The translations under genes were made by a program, and so were the position numbers. The notes under the pieces were generated by a model. It did no database searches and was not told where the DNA came from. It saw only the letters and a program-made list of their open reading frames with translations. Source: Dipteris shenzhenensis (taxonomy: Eukaryota; Polypodiophyta; Polypodiopsida; Gleicheniales). From it: a stretch of DNA of 64,000 nucleotides. The stretch lies in assembly GCA_047967505.1 (NCBI GenBank), contig CM106540.1. One strand, 5' to 3'. Of the stretch, positions 41,960-52,539 are shown piece by piece; position 1 is the first letter of the stretch; each line of letters opens with the position of its first letter.

Positions 41960-42170
41960 AAGCAATGACGGCAGCTGGCGTTAGTAGAGAAATATAGTAG
42001 TGATTCTACATTAGTAAAGCAATGGGTAGCATTAATATAGCAACGGGTAGATTTATTAAAGCAACGACTAGCATTAATGGGATAGCATGTCATAACATTA
42101 GAGATGGGGGTGTTATCTATAAAGCAATAGGTGGTGTTATTATGGGAGCGAGACTGGCTTTATTTTTAGC
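41960..42170. repeat. degenerate ~22-bp repeats (TAGCATTAATATAGCAACGGG type)
   Basis: Variants of (T)AGCATTAAT.(A/T)AGCAA(T/C)GGG recur about five times between 41965 and 42170. Confidence 0.6.
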
Positions 42171-42279
42171 GCAATAGGTGAGGAGTCGTTGCGTTATCCC
42201 TATGGCAGGTGAGTCAATCATCGTTTGATTAGTGCTGCATTAGTGTTATAGCAGTGACTCATTTTTGTGACAGATATAC

Positions 42280-43477
42280 ATGTTGCATGTCCAAATGGCC
42301 TTCCTTAAAGAGTCAATCAATTCCATATCCTACCAAGGGTTTGCATGGAGCAATTGTAAATGTAGATGTAAACTATGTGTAAGGGACAATAATGGATCTG
42401 TTTGCAATGCTTCTAACCATACATACAGTGGCATTACATCGTGGTGGAAAAGTGTGTTGTGTCGCATGCCTTCAGGAAGCGTGTTCCATTAATTGGAATG
42501 TCTCATGGGGAAATGTGCTAGTTGTGGGCAAAAAAAAAAGAAAGCTTGTCCACAAGAGATTGTTGATTCTACCCACTGTGTTTTCGTTAAGGTTTTTGAG
42601 GATGTGTCTGTAAATGTTGGTAAGACGAGGGAGACAGAGAGAAGAAAAGTACTTACAATCAAGCAAATGAGTTGCAGTGCTTTGTTATGGATGTCTAAGA
42701 ATCACTTGAAGAAGTTTATCAAGAACAAATTCATATACAAGTGGCAAAATGAACAATTTAAAGAGAGTGTGCAAAGGTTTCCTCAAGATGTAGTTGTGTC
42801 TGTGGTGGATTTTGCTGAAAACGACTCATTCAAGGAACAAAATGAGATACAGTCCATGCACTGGCATTCAAACCAAGTCACTATACTTGTTCAAATAAAA
42901 TATACTTGGACATGAGGTGAAATCCAAAAAGATATCCATTTCTACATATCTGATTAATAAGGTGCATGACACTCTATTTGTTCAGCATTGTTTTAAAGCT
43001 ACATCATAGTTGGTTGGTGAGACAAGGGAACATTGGGTTTGGTCAAACGGTGTAGCTTCTCAGTTTAAAGCAAAGAGGCCTTTTTTCTTTTTCGCAAAGT
43101 ATCCTTTCATAACTAGCTTGAAGATTGCATGGAATTATTTTGTGGCTCTAGGCATGGAAAGGGTGAGTATGATGGGGCAGGGGCTGTTGTGAAGAGAGCT
43201 TTTGCACATGAGCAATTGAAGGTAAATTCAAAGAAGCTAACTTGTGATGCTAGTGTTGTGAGTTTTTTCCGGGAAAAACTCTCAAGTGGAGCTCAAGCCT
43301 CCTACCCATCGAAAGAAAGTAATGTAAACAGAGTGTTCTAGAAGGTGAAGTAGGAGAAATTGACAGATCTAAAACATGGGACTATGCTCCTATTTCAATG
43401 GCACAATCTCTACACTGTCTCTAGATTCTCAGAGCCCAAACCGAGAGAGCTTAGAACACAAAAATTGTCATGCTACT
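42280..43477 (+). pseudogene. unclassified transposon-like protein, 5' part, split by the chromovirus
   Basis: Frame 1 runs from about 42280 to 42915 with a single TAA at 42490. It reads SWWKSVLCRMPSGSVFH, then a Cys cluster CLMGKCASCGQ...CPQE, then SVVDFAENDSFKEQNEIQ and MHWHSNQVTILVQI. After a shift come VHDTLFVQHCF and HWVWSNGVASQFKAKRPFFF, then after another shift YFCGSRHGKGEYDGAGAVVK and SSGAQASYPSKESNVNRVF. From memory, the SDG..SQFK, HGKG..DGAGA and YP...VNR..W signatures define a multi-copy family of unknown transposon-like proteins in plants and some invertebrates. Here SDG has become SNG. The frame resumes after the inserted gypsy element at 52024. Confidence 0.6.
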
Positions 43478-44452
43478 TGTAATCCTCCCTCATAAAAGAC
43501 AGCAGAGACACTCTCATTTCTTTATGCAATCGCTAGCTCTCTCGTGGAACCTCACGCTCATAATTTACTGCAGAAACACTCATAAGAGCTCTCTCTCTCT
43601 CTCTCTCTCTACACACAGCTAGGGCCCGAGACAACATGTCGGGCTGGACCCCCCGGAAGGTATTTTATTTCTTGAAGAGAGAATCTGTTACAAGAGTTCA
43701 ACGTGGAAGCTGTACATACATGAAAATCCAAAACGTGAATGAATGAATCATTACATGAGCTCTTAGGCTCCCTTTCTTGGCAACAAGCCACTTATCAATT
43801 CTACATTACTTTCCTAATTACATGCCACTAAGGACAACTCTGGAGTCTTCGAAGCACTTGGTCACGCGAACCGCCTCCTAGACTCTGATTAGGCTTCCGT
43901 AGCGCTTAGGAAAATAACTCTTCCTAGTACCTGCAACAATTAATTAAAGCGCACCACCATGGCACCCATTAATTGTTAGCGCTTTGCATGCAAATAACAC
44001 ACTGTGGACTAATTCTAGTCACGATGGGCGTCCCCACTCAATACATGTGCACACATAACAAATATAAAAAAAAATATTTATTCTCTGGTTGACCGAAGTC
44101 AACGCTCTTGATTATAATTAAGAGGCTTTGACCAAGGGTCGAGGCGCCTTAGTTATAGCCAAGTCTCTCCAACCGAAGTTGGCACAACTCTCCAACCAAA
44201 GTTGGCACATCTTGGTTAACCGTGGTTAACTCTCTTGGCGCATGCCAAGTCTCGTTGACCGAAGTCAACACTCTCTGACCATAGTTAGCTCTGTAGTTCT
44301 CTGGTTAAATGTAGTTAACCCTCTTGGTAATAAACCAAGCTTCCCTGTCCGAAGTCATGTTTACTTGACTAGAGTCAAGTATCTTTAACCGTAGTCAATT
44401 CTTTGACCATTAAAAGAACTCTTTGACTTAGGATATTTACAATGTGGTGACA
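43478..44452 (-). repeat. chromovirus 3' LTR (975 bp)
   Basis: Plus-strand ends are TGTAATCCTCCC and GTGGTGACA. On the element's strand it begins TGTCACC and ends TTACA. A CT microsatellite lies at 43588-43610. The part from 44085 to 44430, U3 on the element's strand, holds about eleven short inverted repeats. Confidence 0.93.
44085..44430 (-). promoter_or_regulatory. U3 array of short inverted repeats with TTGAC cores
   Basis: Examples: GGTTGACCGAAGTCAACG, TCCAACCGAAGTTGG, GGTTAACCGTGGTTAAC, ACTTGACTAGAGTCAAGT. Each is an 8-9-bp arm pair with a 2-4-bp centre, at 25-35-bp intervals. Many contain TTGAC(C/T), the core of the plant W-box bound by WRKY factors, in facing orientation. The 5' LTR has the same array at 51590-51960. 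Function is inferred. Confidence 0.55.
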
Positions 44453-44464
44453 TCCCCTCAGCTT
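44453..44464 (-). other. polypurine tract of the chromovirus
   Basis: AAGCTGAGGGGA on the minus strand directly precedes the 3' LTR start TGTCACC. Confidence 0.75.
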
Positions 44465-47400
44465 CTATTCAGTTGACCTCAACTGAAAAGCTTCCTTGTA
44501 AACATCCAAAAGCTGTGGATGATCGGATAACATGTCTTCGTCCATCCACTTGGCATCTAATGCCATATAATTCTTGAATTTTACAAGATACCTGTAAAAC
44601 TCCTTGCCTTGAGGTCCTTTCCGTACAGTTTGGTACACAATTTGCTCTGGCTGAAGGACCTCCTCCAGCTCATCCACTTCTGGTGGATCCTTTGATACTG
44701 GCTCTGTAGGGTATGGCCCCTGGAATTTCAGTAGAAGACTCACATGGAATGCATTGTGAATCCTCCAATGCTCTGGCAATGATAACCTGTATGCAACCTC
44801 ATTTATTCTTTCTGTAACCCTGAAAGGGCCATAGTATTTGGGAGATAACTTTGCATACACTTTCCGTTTGCCTTTAAACTTACGGAGCCTAGCTTTTTCA
44901 AACTTCAAAAGTACCCAATCCCCTTCCTTGAGATCTATCTCCTATGCTTATCTGCAGCTCTTTTATGTTTCTCTTGAGACCTTTCGATTGCTGTTCGGAC
45001 TTGGCTATAAGCTGTCTGGAGGTCTCTCACAAACTGATCGGCTGTAAATATTTCATCCTTGGTCCTTAGGATAGGTGGCAAAATACTGTCCCATAAATGA
45101 CCTCAAAGGGGGCTTTCCCTGTAGATCTGTGTACTGTATTATTGTAAGCAAACTCTACCAATGGTAGGTACTTTTCCTAGTATGAACCTTGGTCACCCAC
45201 GTAGCATTTCAGCATATCCAATGCTGTAGAATTTGCTACTTCACTTTGACCATCTGTCTGGGGATGGAAAGAAGAAAAATTCAAATTCGTCCCCATGTTA
45301 TCAAATAAAGCTCTCCAGAATAGACTGGTCATTCTGATCTTGATCACTGACAATGGACTTAGGCATACCATGGTGCTTAAAGATCTGTGCCATGAAAAGA
45401 TTAGCCATATGATCTTCCTTTATGGTTTTGCGAACCGGAATGAAATGAGCTTGCTTGCTGAATCTATCAATGATAGTCCAAATCCCATCATTCCCTGACT
45501 TTGATCTTGGCAAATCAAAAATAAAGTTCATTGTAATACTTTCCCATGGTGCCTGAGGCATGGGAAGAGGCATAAGTAGGCTAGGTGCCTTCCGTCTATC
45601 ATACTTCACTTTCTGACACGTAAGGCATTCAGTAACAAACTGATGTATATCTTTTCGCATCCCTGGCCAAAAGAAATACCTCTCTAGTGCTAGAGTTGTT
45701 GCTGTAATTCCTCTGTGTCCAGCATAGGGAGGTGCATGGCATTCCTCCAAAATCTTTTTCCTCATCTCCTGGGTGATGCATAGGCAATCATCTTTCATTA
45801 AATACCCATCTTTCAGGGAATAGTGACTGGTGGATTGCCCCTCTTGCACTTGCTGTAAAATCTGACCAAAATCTGCATCACTAGCATATTGCTTCCTCAT
45901 GCCTTCTAGGTCCTGATGATAAGCAATAGTTTCATTATTGACCTGGGGTCTTCGGGACAAGGCATCTGCCACTCTGTTCCGAATTCCTGGGATATGGACA
46001 ATATGAAAATGATACATTGACAGCATGTTTGCCCATTTCGTATGCTTCTCGGAAAGTTTGGTCTGAGTCAAAAAGTATCTCAGACTTTGGTGATCTGATT
46101 TAACAGTAAAATCTGCACCCAAAAGATAATGCTTCCATGTATGGATGGCATGAATTACAGCCAATAACTCTTTCTCATAGATTCCCAGATATCTCTCTGC
46201 ATCCCGGAGTCTCCTGCTCTCATAGGCCACTACATGACCATTCTGATGTAATGCAACCCCAACACACTCTCCACAAGCATCGCAATCAACATCAAAAGGT
46301 TGATAAAGATCCAGGACTACAAGAATAGGCTCTGTAGTCAACTTCTCCTTGAGTGTATTGAATGCTTTCTTCTATGATATTCCCCATGTGAAGGCTGCAT
46401 TTTTTTAAGTAAGGTCATGTAATGGAGCTGTGATATTAGCAAAATCCCTGATAAATCTCCTATAATAGGAGCAAAGTCCCAAAAAACTACGGACTTCATG
46501 CACAGTTTTCAACTCAAGCCATTCTTGGATGGCTCGGATCTTTGCAGGATCCATTTGTATCCCATTCTTGGATATTATATGCCCCAAATTTACTTTTCTT
46601 GCTATTGGTAAAAAGTTGATGATTTCGAAGTTCTTGAAATACCAAAGAAAGATGTTCCCTGTGCTCTTCTTCTGTCTTTGAAAAGACTAGGATATCATCA
46701 AAGAAAGTACCCGTGAAATGCCTATACTTTCGAAAGATGCGATCCATCATTCTATTGAATGTGGCTGGAGCATTTATCAACCCAAAAGGCATCACTAAGT
46801 ATTCATACAACCCGAATGTAGTACGAAAAGCTGTCTTATGCACATCTTGTGGTTGTATCCTGACTTAATGATAGCCACTCTTTAAGTCTATCCTGCTGAA
46901 AACTGAAGCTCCATTTAACTGATCCAGCACATCATCAATGCGTGGAATAGGGAATCTATTCTTGATGGTCATTTTGTTCAGTGCGTGGTAATCGACGCAC
47001 ATATGGAATGAGCCATCTTTCTTCTGTACTAGCAGTACAGGGGAACAAAAAGGAGACGAGCTGGGCTGAATCAACCCTTTGGACAGCAAGTCCTGTACCT
47101 GAGCCATAATCTCCTCTCTCTGAGTCACACTTACTCTATAAGGTGGTCTGTTTGGTGGCTCACTACCAAGCATTAACTCTATCTGATGATCTTCTGGTCT
47201 CTCTGGGGGTAAGTCCCCTGGCAAAGCATCGAAAAAGCAATCTTTAAAGTTTACAAGAAACTGAAATTTATCTTTGTCTGCATCATTCATTTCAGCATGC
47301 ATATCATTTTCTTTTTCTTTTACAAAAACCATATACGCAAAAATTGCAAACTTTACCACATGTAACATCAGATACAATGGGGATAGTCTCCCCTTTATTC

Positions 47401-49159
47401 TTGGCAACTAAACGCTGGTTTTTCCCCCTATGCACAAACTCCAGCACTCTTTCAGGAAGAGTCAACTTCACTGCTTTGCGATGAAACCAAGGCATTCCCA
47501 AGACTACATCATGATGTTTCAGTGGAGAAATGAAGAAGTCTTCCTGATCCACATAACTCTGTACATGAAGATGGAGCTTCCCTATCAAGGGAGTGACTGG
47601 CACAGGATTCCCATAGAACATCTGATCGGCATCCAAAGCCCTGCCCAACTCCTCCATCTTTATTCCCAGGCTCAGGGCTAGGTCCTCTAATATGAAATTA
47701 TCAATAGCCCCTGGATCAAATAAAATTAGCGCTTGCTGGTCTCTGACTTTGCCCCATGATAGCAACAATTCTCGTTCTTCTGGGTTTGAAACATGACCCA
47801 GTATATCAGGAATTTCTCCTGCCATTGGCTTTTGCGGTCCCCATGGCTTCTCTGCCTCTTTTCCCTTCAAAGTTGAAGGCTTTTCTGGGAACTGGGCAGC
47901 CACATGCCCCTCTTTGCCGCACTTGAAGCATTTCCCATCTCTACGGAATTCAGCTATCTGTTCAGGGGTGAATGGAGATTTGCCTTTATATGACTTTGAA
48001 AACTGAGTACCCCTCGGCTTCTGAGGCTGAAACCCTTTCTTTTCAACCTTGGGATACTCTTTCTTTTTTGATTTTTAAAAATCAGTTTTCTTTCTTTCAG
48101 CATGTCCTGCATGCAAGGATAGTACTGTAGATGGATCTTGTAACGGCACAAGACTAGCTACTGAAGCTGAATGCATAAGGTCTTGAATGTTCTTTGCTCC
48201 CAAAGCATTCACTACTGCCTGGATTCTTGTACTGAGACCTGCTCTGTACTTTCTCATTTGAGTTCCTTTGGAGATCTTTTTGAAAGGTGCAACCTACAAA
48301 TAAGCATCCCAAAACTTTTGGTTTTACACATCCACTGTATCTCCTGCATCCATATGCAAACTGTCCCAATCTTGAAGAACATGATCTCTAAACTGTTTAG
48401 GCATAAACTATTGGTAGAAGGCTTTCTTGAAGTCCTTCCACTTCTTTGGAGCTGATCCATCTGTGGTCTGTGCACTCCACCATGCACTAGCTGTCGCTGT
48501 CAAGTGCAAACTGACCATTCTTAATTTGGAGAATTTTGAAAACTTTTCTATACCAAATGCAGCATCAAACTGCCTGATGAACTGCAATGCTTTGTTTGTA
48601 TGACCATATTGTCCATTGTAGGTCATAAACTTGACAGATTTACCTCCCTCTTTGAATTCCTTGGTCTCTCTAGAAGACTTACTCTTCCTAGACTTCTTGT
48701 GTTTCCTTCTTTTCCTGGATGGTTTATCTGATAAAGAAGAAGATACAGAAGTCGAGCTCGAGGAGACGGTGAAGGACTGGGAGATCGGTAATGATGCCTC
48801 GATCTCTTCCTGCTATGAGACCGTCCCCTATGAGATCTCTCTTTCTCTGGCTGTACACGAGAGTGCGCCGCTGGCATTGGCACGTCATATGCTCCATTAG
48901 GCATAGCTTCTGCTTGAAACAAATGCTGAGCCCTTGGATCCTTTCTGAGATTTTCCATCTCTTGTATACAAGTGCGTACCATTTGCTCAAATTCTTGCTG
49001 AGTTTGTTGCACACTTCTCTGTCTTGGATGTACATCCCTATCTTGTGAATCCCATTGGATAGGTGATTCAGCCATTCTCCTTACAACTCGTCTCAGATCT
49101 GCAAGTTTCTCACACACACACATTGTGTGCAACTGATGCATGCTGCCTTCACTTTTCAA
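44465..49159 (-). pseudogene. chromovirus gag-pol with C-terminal chromodomain, degraded
   Basis: The likely start is near 49159, with an Arg/Ser-rich stretch at about 48830-48750. Gag core: LTATASAWWSAQTTDG (about 48490). Zinc knuckle CFKCGKEGHVAAQF has its last Cys changed to Phe. Protease: LILFDPGAIDNFI, where DTGA has become DPGA, and [28 protein letters not shown] then a TAA at 46865 where HQ is expected, MPFGLINAP, FFDDILVFSK. RNase H: DCDACGECVGVALHQ, YEKELLAVI, SDHQSLRYF. Integrase: the HHCC finger ending CLTC, then ITMNFIFDLP (the first catalytic Asp is now Asn), SIVSDQD, and after a shift HPQTDGQSEV. The final frame (44908-44465) has LSPKYYGPFRV and a chromodomain, PEQIVYQ...YLVKFKNY...AKWM, with the usual KWKGY varied. 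Such chromodomains guide integration to heterochromatin. Confidence 0.95.
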
Positions 49160-49442
49160 AGAGAAAATTTACCTCAACAAGAGGTGTCTTGCATTCATAA
49201 TCTATGCCAGTACTGGGCTGTCAGCTCAAGGCATATACCCACAAAGTTGCCAAGGCATCAACAACTATATTGCCCCTTTTCTAACTGTTACAAAGAAAAC
49301 ATTCAGAATGCATCAGATTCCCTCTTTTCTCTGCTCAAAGGCACGCGTATTCCTTTTCTGCAAATCTCTGATTTTTGCTGTTTCTGACAGTAGATGCTTT
49401 CTCAGATAAGTGAAAACTGGTAGCAGAAACAGTCTCTGCAAC

Positions 49443-49460
49443 TCTTTTTTTTTTTTTTTT
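49443..49460 (-). repeat. A18 run (T18 on the plus strand) in the chromovirus leader
   Basis: An uninterrupted homopolymer. On the minus strand it follows a 95-codon open stretch (49745-49461) containing WNKADIICMREVSLRGPQG. It could be the tail of a small retroposed insert or simply a slipped A-run. Flanking duplications were not found. Confidence 0.5.
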
Positions 49461-49939
49461 TGGGAGGTGACAATAACCAGATGGAGTAACTGGCTGGTTG
49501 AGTCCTTGAGGTCCTCTCAAAGACACCTCCCTCATGCAAATGATATCAGCTTTGTTCCAAGAACAATTTGAGCAAACATTGCTGTCCTTCACCTTCACAA
49601 AGGTTTTTGGTCCCTCTAACTCGTTAGACCATCTCTCAATGTCAGCATATAAACTGGAACACTGATAGAAATTGCAGCATGCAATTAACTTTCCCACCCA
49701 GGAGATAGAACTAAAGACGCAATACTGCCTGTCCGAAACACTCACTTCTATTCAACGCACTGAGAAGAAAGGCAGACGAGACAAAAGGCGATGTATTAGC
49801 TGCTTAAAGATCAGACCCACTTGCCTCAACCCTATGGGGTTTGTTGGCTACAAAGAACTTGACACAGTGACAACTATGGACCCTATGAACAGCTGCTCTA
49901 CAAGACTACTGGCAGAAGGAAGACTCCATGAAATTGACT

Positions 49940-50180
49940 CTCATCATACTGCTTATCTCTAACCAAACTAACTGATTCTGGTTTGGTTAGTCGAAAACTA
50001 GACTAACTGGACTGGTCACAGCCTAGTTATACTAACCAGATTAGTCTGATTAGGCTAGATTAACTCGGCCAAGGTTGAACTAACTAGGTACTGGTTCAAT
50101 TAACCAGAGTTAACTAGCTGTAGTTAACTTAACCAAGGTTTCACTAACCACAGGTCAACCAACCAGGATTAACTGTACCA
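49940..50180 (-). repeat. leader array of TAAC/GTTA inverted motifs
   Basis: Repeated AACTAACTGG, GGTTTGGTTAGT, TTAACCAGAGTTAACTAG and CTAACCACAGGTCAACC motifs make many short hairpins, as in the LTR array but with TTAAC rather than TTGAC cores. Confidence 0.6.
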
Positions 50181-50234
50181 CTGGCTTGCCAGGCTGGCTG
50201 CCTTGTGTTTGCTCTCTGCACATGCTTGTGCCAT

Positions 50235-50375
50235 GTTAACATGCCACGTGTCACTGCCATGTCAATTGGACCTGTTGGCTGCCACATCAGCTCGCACGTG
50301 TGGTTGCCACGTCACCTGTGTGCCACGTGTAAGCACCATGTCACCTGCCTACTGCTCATCTGCCACGTGTACTAA
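50235..50375 (-). promoter_or_regulatory. G-box (CACGTG) cluster in the chromovirus leader
   Basis: CACGTG occurs at 50245-50250, 50295-50300, 50324-50329 and 50364-50369. Three of them sit in a GCCACGTGT context and further CCACGTCA/CCATGTCA variants lie between. G-boxes bind plant bZIP and bHLH factors. A fifth CACGTG is at about 50824. Regulatory use is inferred. Confidence 0.5.
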
Positions 50376-50981
50376 CTGGCACCTGGCCATATCAGCGCCT
50401 AAGGTTGAACCTTGGCTGGCTCATTGACATCGCGCGTCGCACCGATGCATTAGTCTCTTCTGGCTTCTGTAACATCTAGTGCCCGCTCATAGAGTCGACG
50501 ATGGAACATGGAAATCCCGTTAGCGCTCAACGTCATCGGTCCATTTATTCTCCGTCGAACGTTCACGCTAACACATACCCGTTCGAAAATGCTCTTGGAG
50601 CCCTTGCGCTGCCTCAAAGCCTGGACTTGCCTTCGCACTTCAAGCAAGCACTAGCGTGAACGCTTCAACGCACAAGAAGGCGCCTGTTAGCAGAGAAATC
50701 ACCGACTATGTCCTCCGTGAAATTGCTCTTCTACGCAAATATCCCATGAAGCCTTTCATACTTTCAGAAGAACATGACGCCACCTTGCTTTTCAAGTTTA
50801 CGCCTGCGTCAAAAACATCTTGCCACGTGAAGGAATCACTTTGCGTTGGCCCTTCTCTTCTGTGGTCTCTCTATCAACAGAAACTCTCGTCAGAGGTGTC
50901 CTACGCTAGCCACTTGGATTTCTACAGATTTCCCTGCACCTGCTACTTGATCGTCACAGCTTCAAAAAACAGTGAAGCCAT

Positions 50982-50993
50982 GCTCTGATACCA
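50982..50993 (-). promoter_or_regulatory. primer binding site, initiator-Met tRNA (chromovirus)
   Basis: TGGTATCAGAGC on the minus strand, one base inside the 5' LTR. Confidence 0.92.
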
Positions 50994-50994
50994 A

Positions 50995-52023
50995 TGTAAT
51001 CCTCCCTCATAAAAGACAGCAGAGACACTCTCATTTCTTTATGCAATCGCTAGCTCTCTCGTGGAACCTCATGCTCATAATTTATTGCAGAAACACTCAT
51101 AAGAGCTCTCTCTCTCTCTCTCTACACACAGCTAGGGCCCAGGACAACGTCGGACTGGACCCCCCCGAAGGTATTTTATTTCTTGAAGAGAGAATCTGTT
51201 ACAAGAGTTCAGTGTGGAAGCTGTACATACATGAAAATCCAAAACGTGAATGAATGAATCATTACATGAGCTCTCAGGCTCCCTTTCTTGGAAACAAGCC
51301 ACTTGTCAACTCTACATTACTTTCCTAATTACATGCCACTAAGGGCAACTCTGGAGTCTTCGAAGCACTTGGTCACGCGAACCGCCTCCTAGACTTTGAT
51401 TAGGCTCCCGTAGCGCTTAGGAAAATAACTCTTCCTGGTACGTGCAACAATTAATTAAAGCGCACCACCATGGCACCCATTAATTGTTAGCGCTTTGCAT
51501 GCAAATAACACACTGTGCACTAATTCTAATCACGGTGGGCATCCCCACTCAATACATGTGCACACATAACAAATATAAAAATATATATTTATTCTCTGGT
51601 TGACTGAAGTCAATGCTCTTGATTATAATTAAGAGGCTTTGACCAAGGGTCGAGGCATCTTAATTATAGCCAAGTCTCTCCAACCGAAGTTGACAACTCT
51701 CCAACCGAAGTTGACACATCTTGGTTAACCGTGGTTAACCCTCTTAGCACATGCCAAGTCTTGTTGACCGAAGTCAACACTCTCTGACTGTAGTCAGCTC
51801 TGTAGTTCTGTGGTTAATCGTAGTTAACCCTCTTGGTAATAAACCAAGTGTCCTCGACCGAAGTCAGGTTTACTTGACCAGAGTCAAGTATCTTTGACCG
51901 TAGTCAATTCTTTGATCATTAAAAGAACTCTTTGACCATAATTAACACATATAAAACTATTTAATTATGATCAAATAAATGATCAACTGTACTTTGACTT
52001 AGGATATTTACATTGTGGTGATA
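50995..52023 (-). repeat. chromovirus 5' LTR (~1029 bp)
   Basis: Matches the left LTR throughout. It has an additional ~55 bp (about 51936-51993, AATTAACACATATAAAAC...GATCAACTGTA) flanked by CTTTGAC on both sides. Its outer end reads GTGGTGATA instead of GTGGTGACA, so the terminal TG has become TA. Confidence 0.93.
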
Positions 52024-52538
52024 CGCCGCTTGCATGCATGGTTCTTGGAAAAGATGTTGCAACAAAGCATATGTGACAGGTTTGAATTATGAAATTCTTG
52101 TTTCTGGAGAGAACATGGAGGTTGAAGAAAACCTTTGTGAGGATCTTACATATGAAGGACATCATGATACACTTTCTGATGCAATCTGTATTGGAGACAA
52201 TTCTACTGTTCATGTAGAGGTGAACAATGACGAGGGTGTGGACTTCTATATCCTATAGTGCACTACCAAGAAGGAGCTTGTAGATCAAAATTTAGAGGAT
52301 TGCATGGGAAAACATCATTAAATCTAGTTGTTCTGTGGTGAAGGGTTTGTTTTATGAACAACACGATGATCACACTTATTGCTTTCTTGATACTCAACCT
52401 AAGGTTCTTCTGTACTCTCACCTTGTAAAAGCTATACAGTTTCAAATGACTGAAGTTATGGATGGTAACAAGGAGATGTTTTTCTTGTCATATAAAGTAC
52501 ATGAAGCCATATTTTATAGCATACCATTCGATATGTAA
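52024..52538 (+). pseudogene. unclassified transposon-like protein, 3' part, after the chromovirus
   Basis: The frame resumes as CMHGSWKRCCNKAYVTGL, then IGDNSTVHVEVNNDEGVDFY. After stops and a shift it reads VVKGLFYEQHDDHTYCFLD, TQPKVLLYSHLVKAIQFQMT and EMFFLSYKVHEAIFYSIP, ending near 52538. The CM-G-W---C-N zinc-like start and the DFY, G-YY-Q and YSHLVKA segments match the C-terminal half of the family whose N-terminal half lies at 42280-43477. The whole gene spans both parts, with the 8.5 kb insertion between. Confidence 0.58.
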
Positions 52539-52539
52539 A

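Larger units (their letters stand above)
43478..52023 (-). mobile_element. Ty3/gypsy chromovirus, complete but defective, ~8.5 kb
   Basis: Minus-strand element: 5' LTR at right (50995-52023), Met-tRNA primer site, a ~1.8 kb leader, gag-protease-RT-RNase H-integrase-chromodomain, polypurine tract, 3' LTR at left (43478-44452). It is inserted in the transposon-like gene whose frame resumes at 52024. No clean target duplication is visible: the left flank ends CTACT, and the right flank, next to the altered LTR tip, starts CGCCG. The LTRs are closely similar apart from a 55-bp deletion in the left one and small changes. Gag-pol has several stops and frameshifts. Confidence 0.96.
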
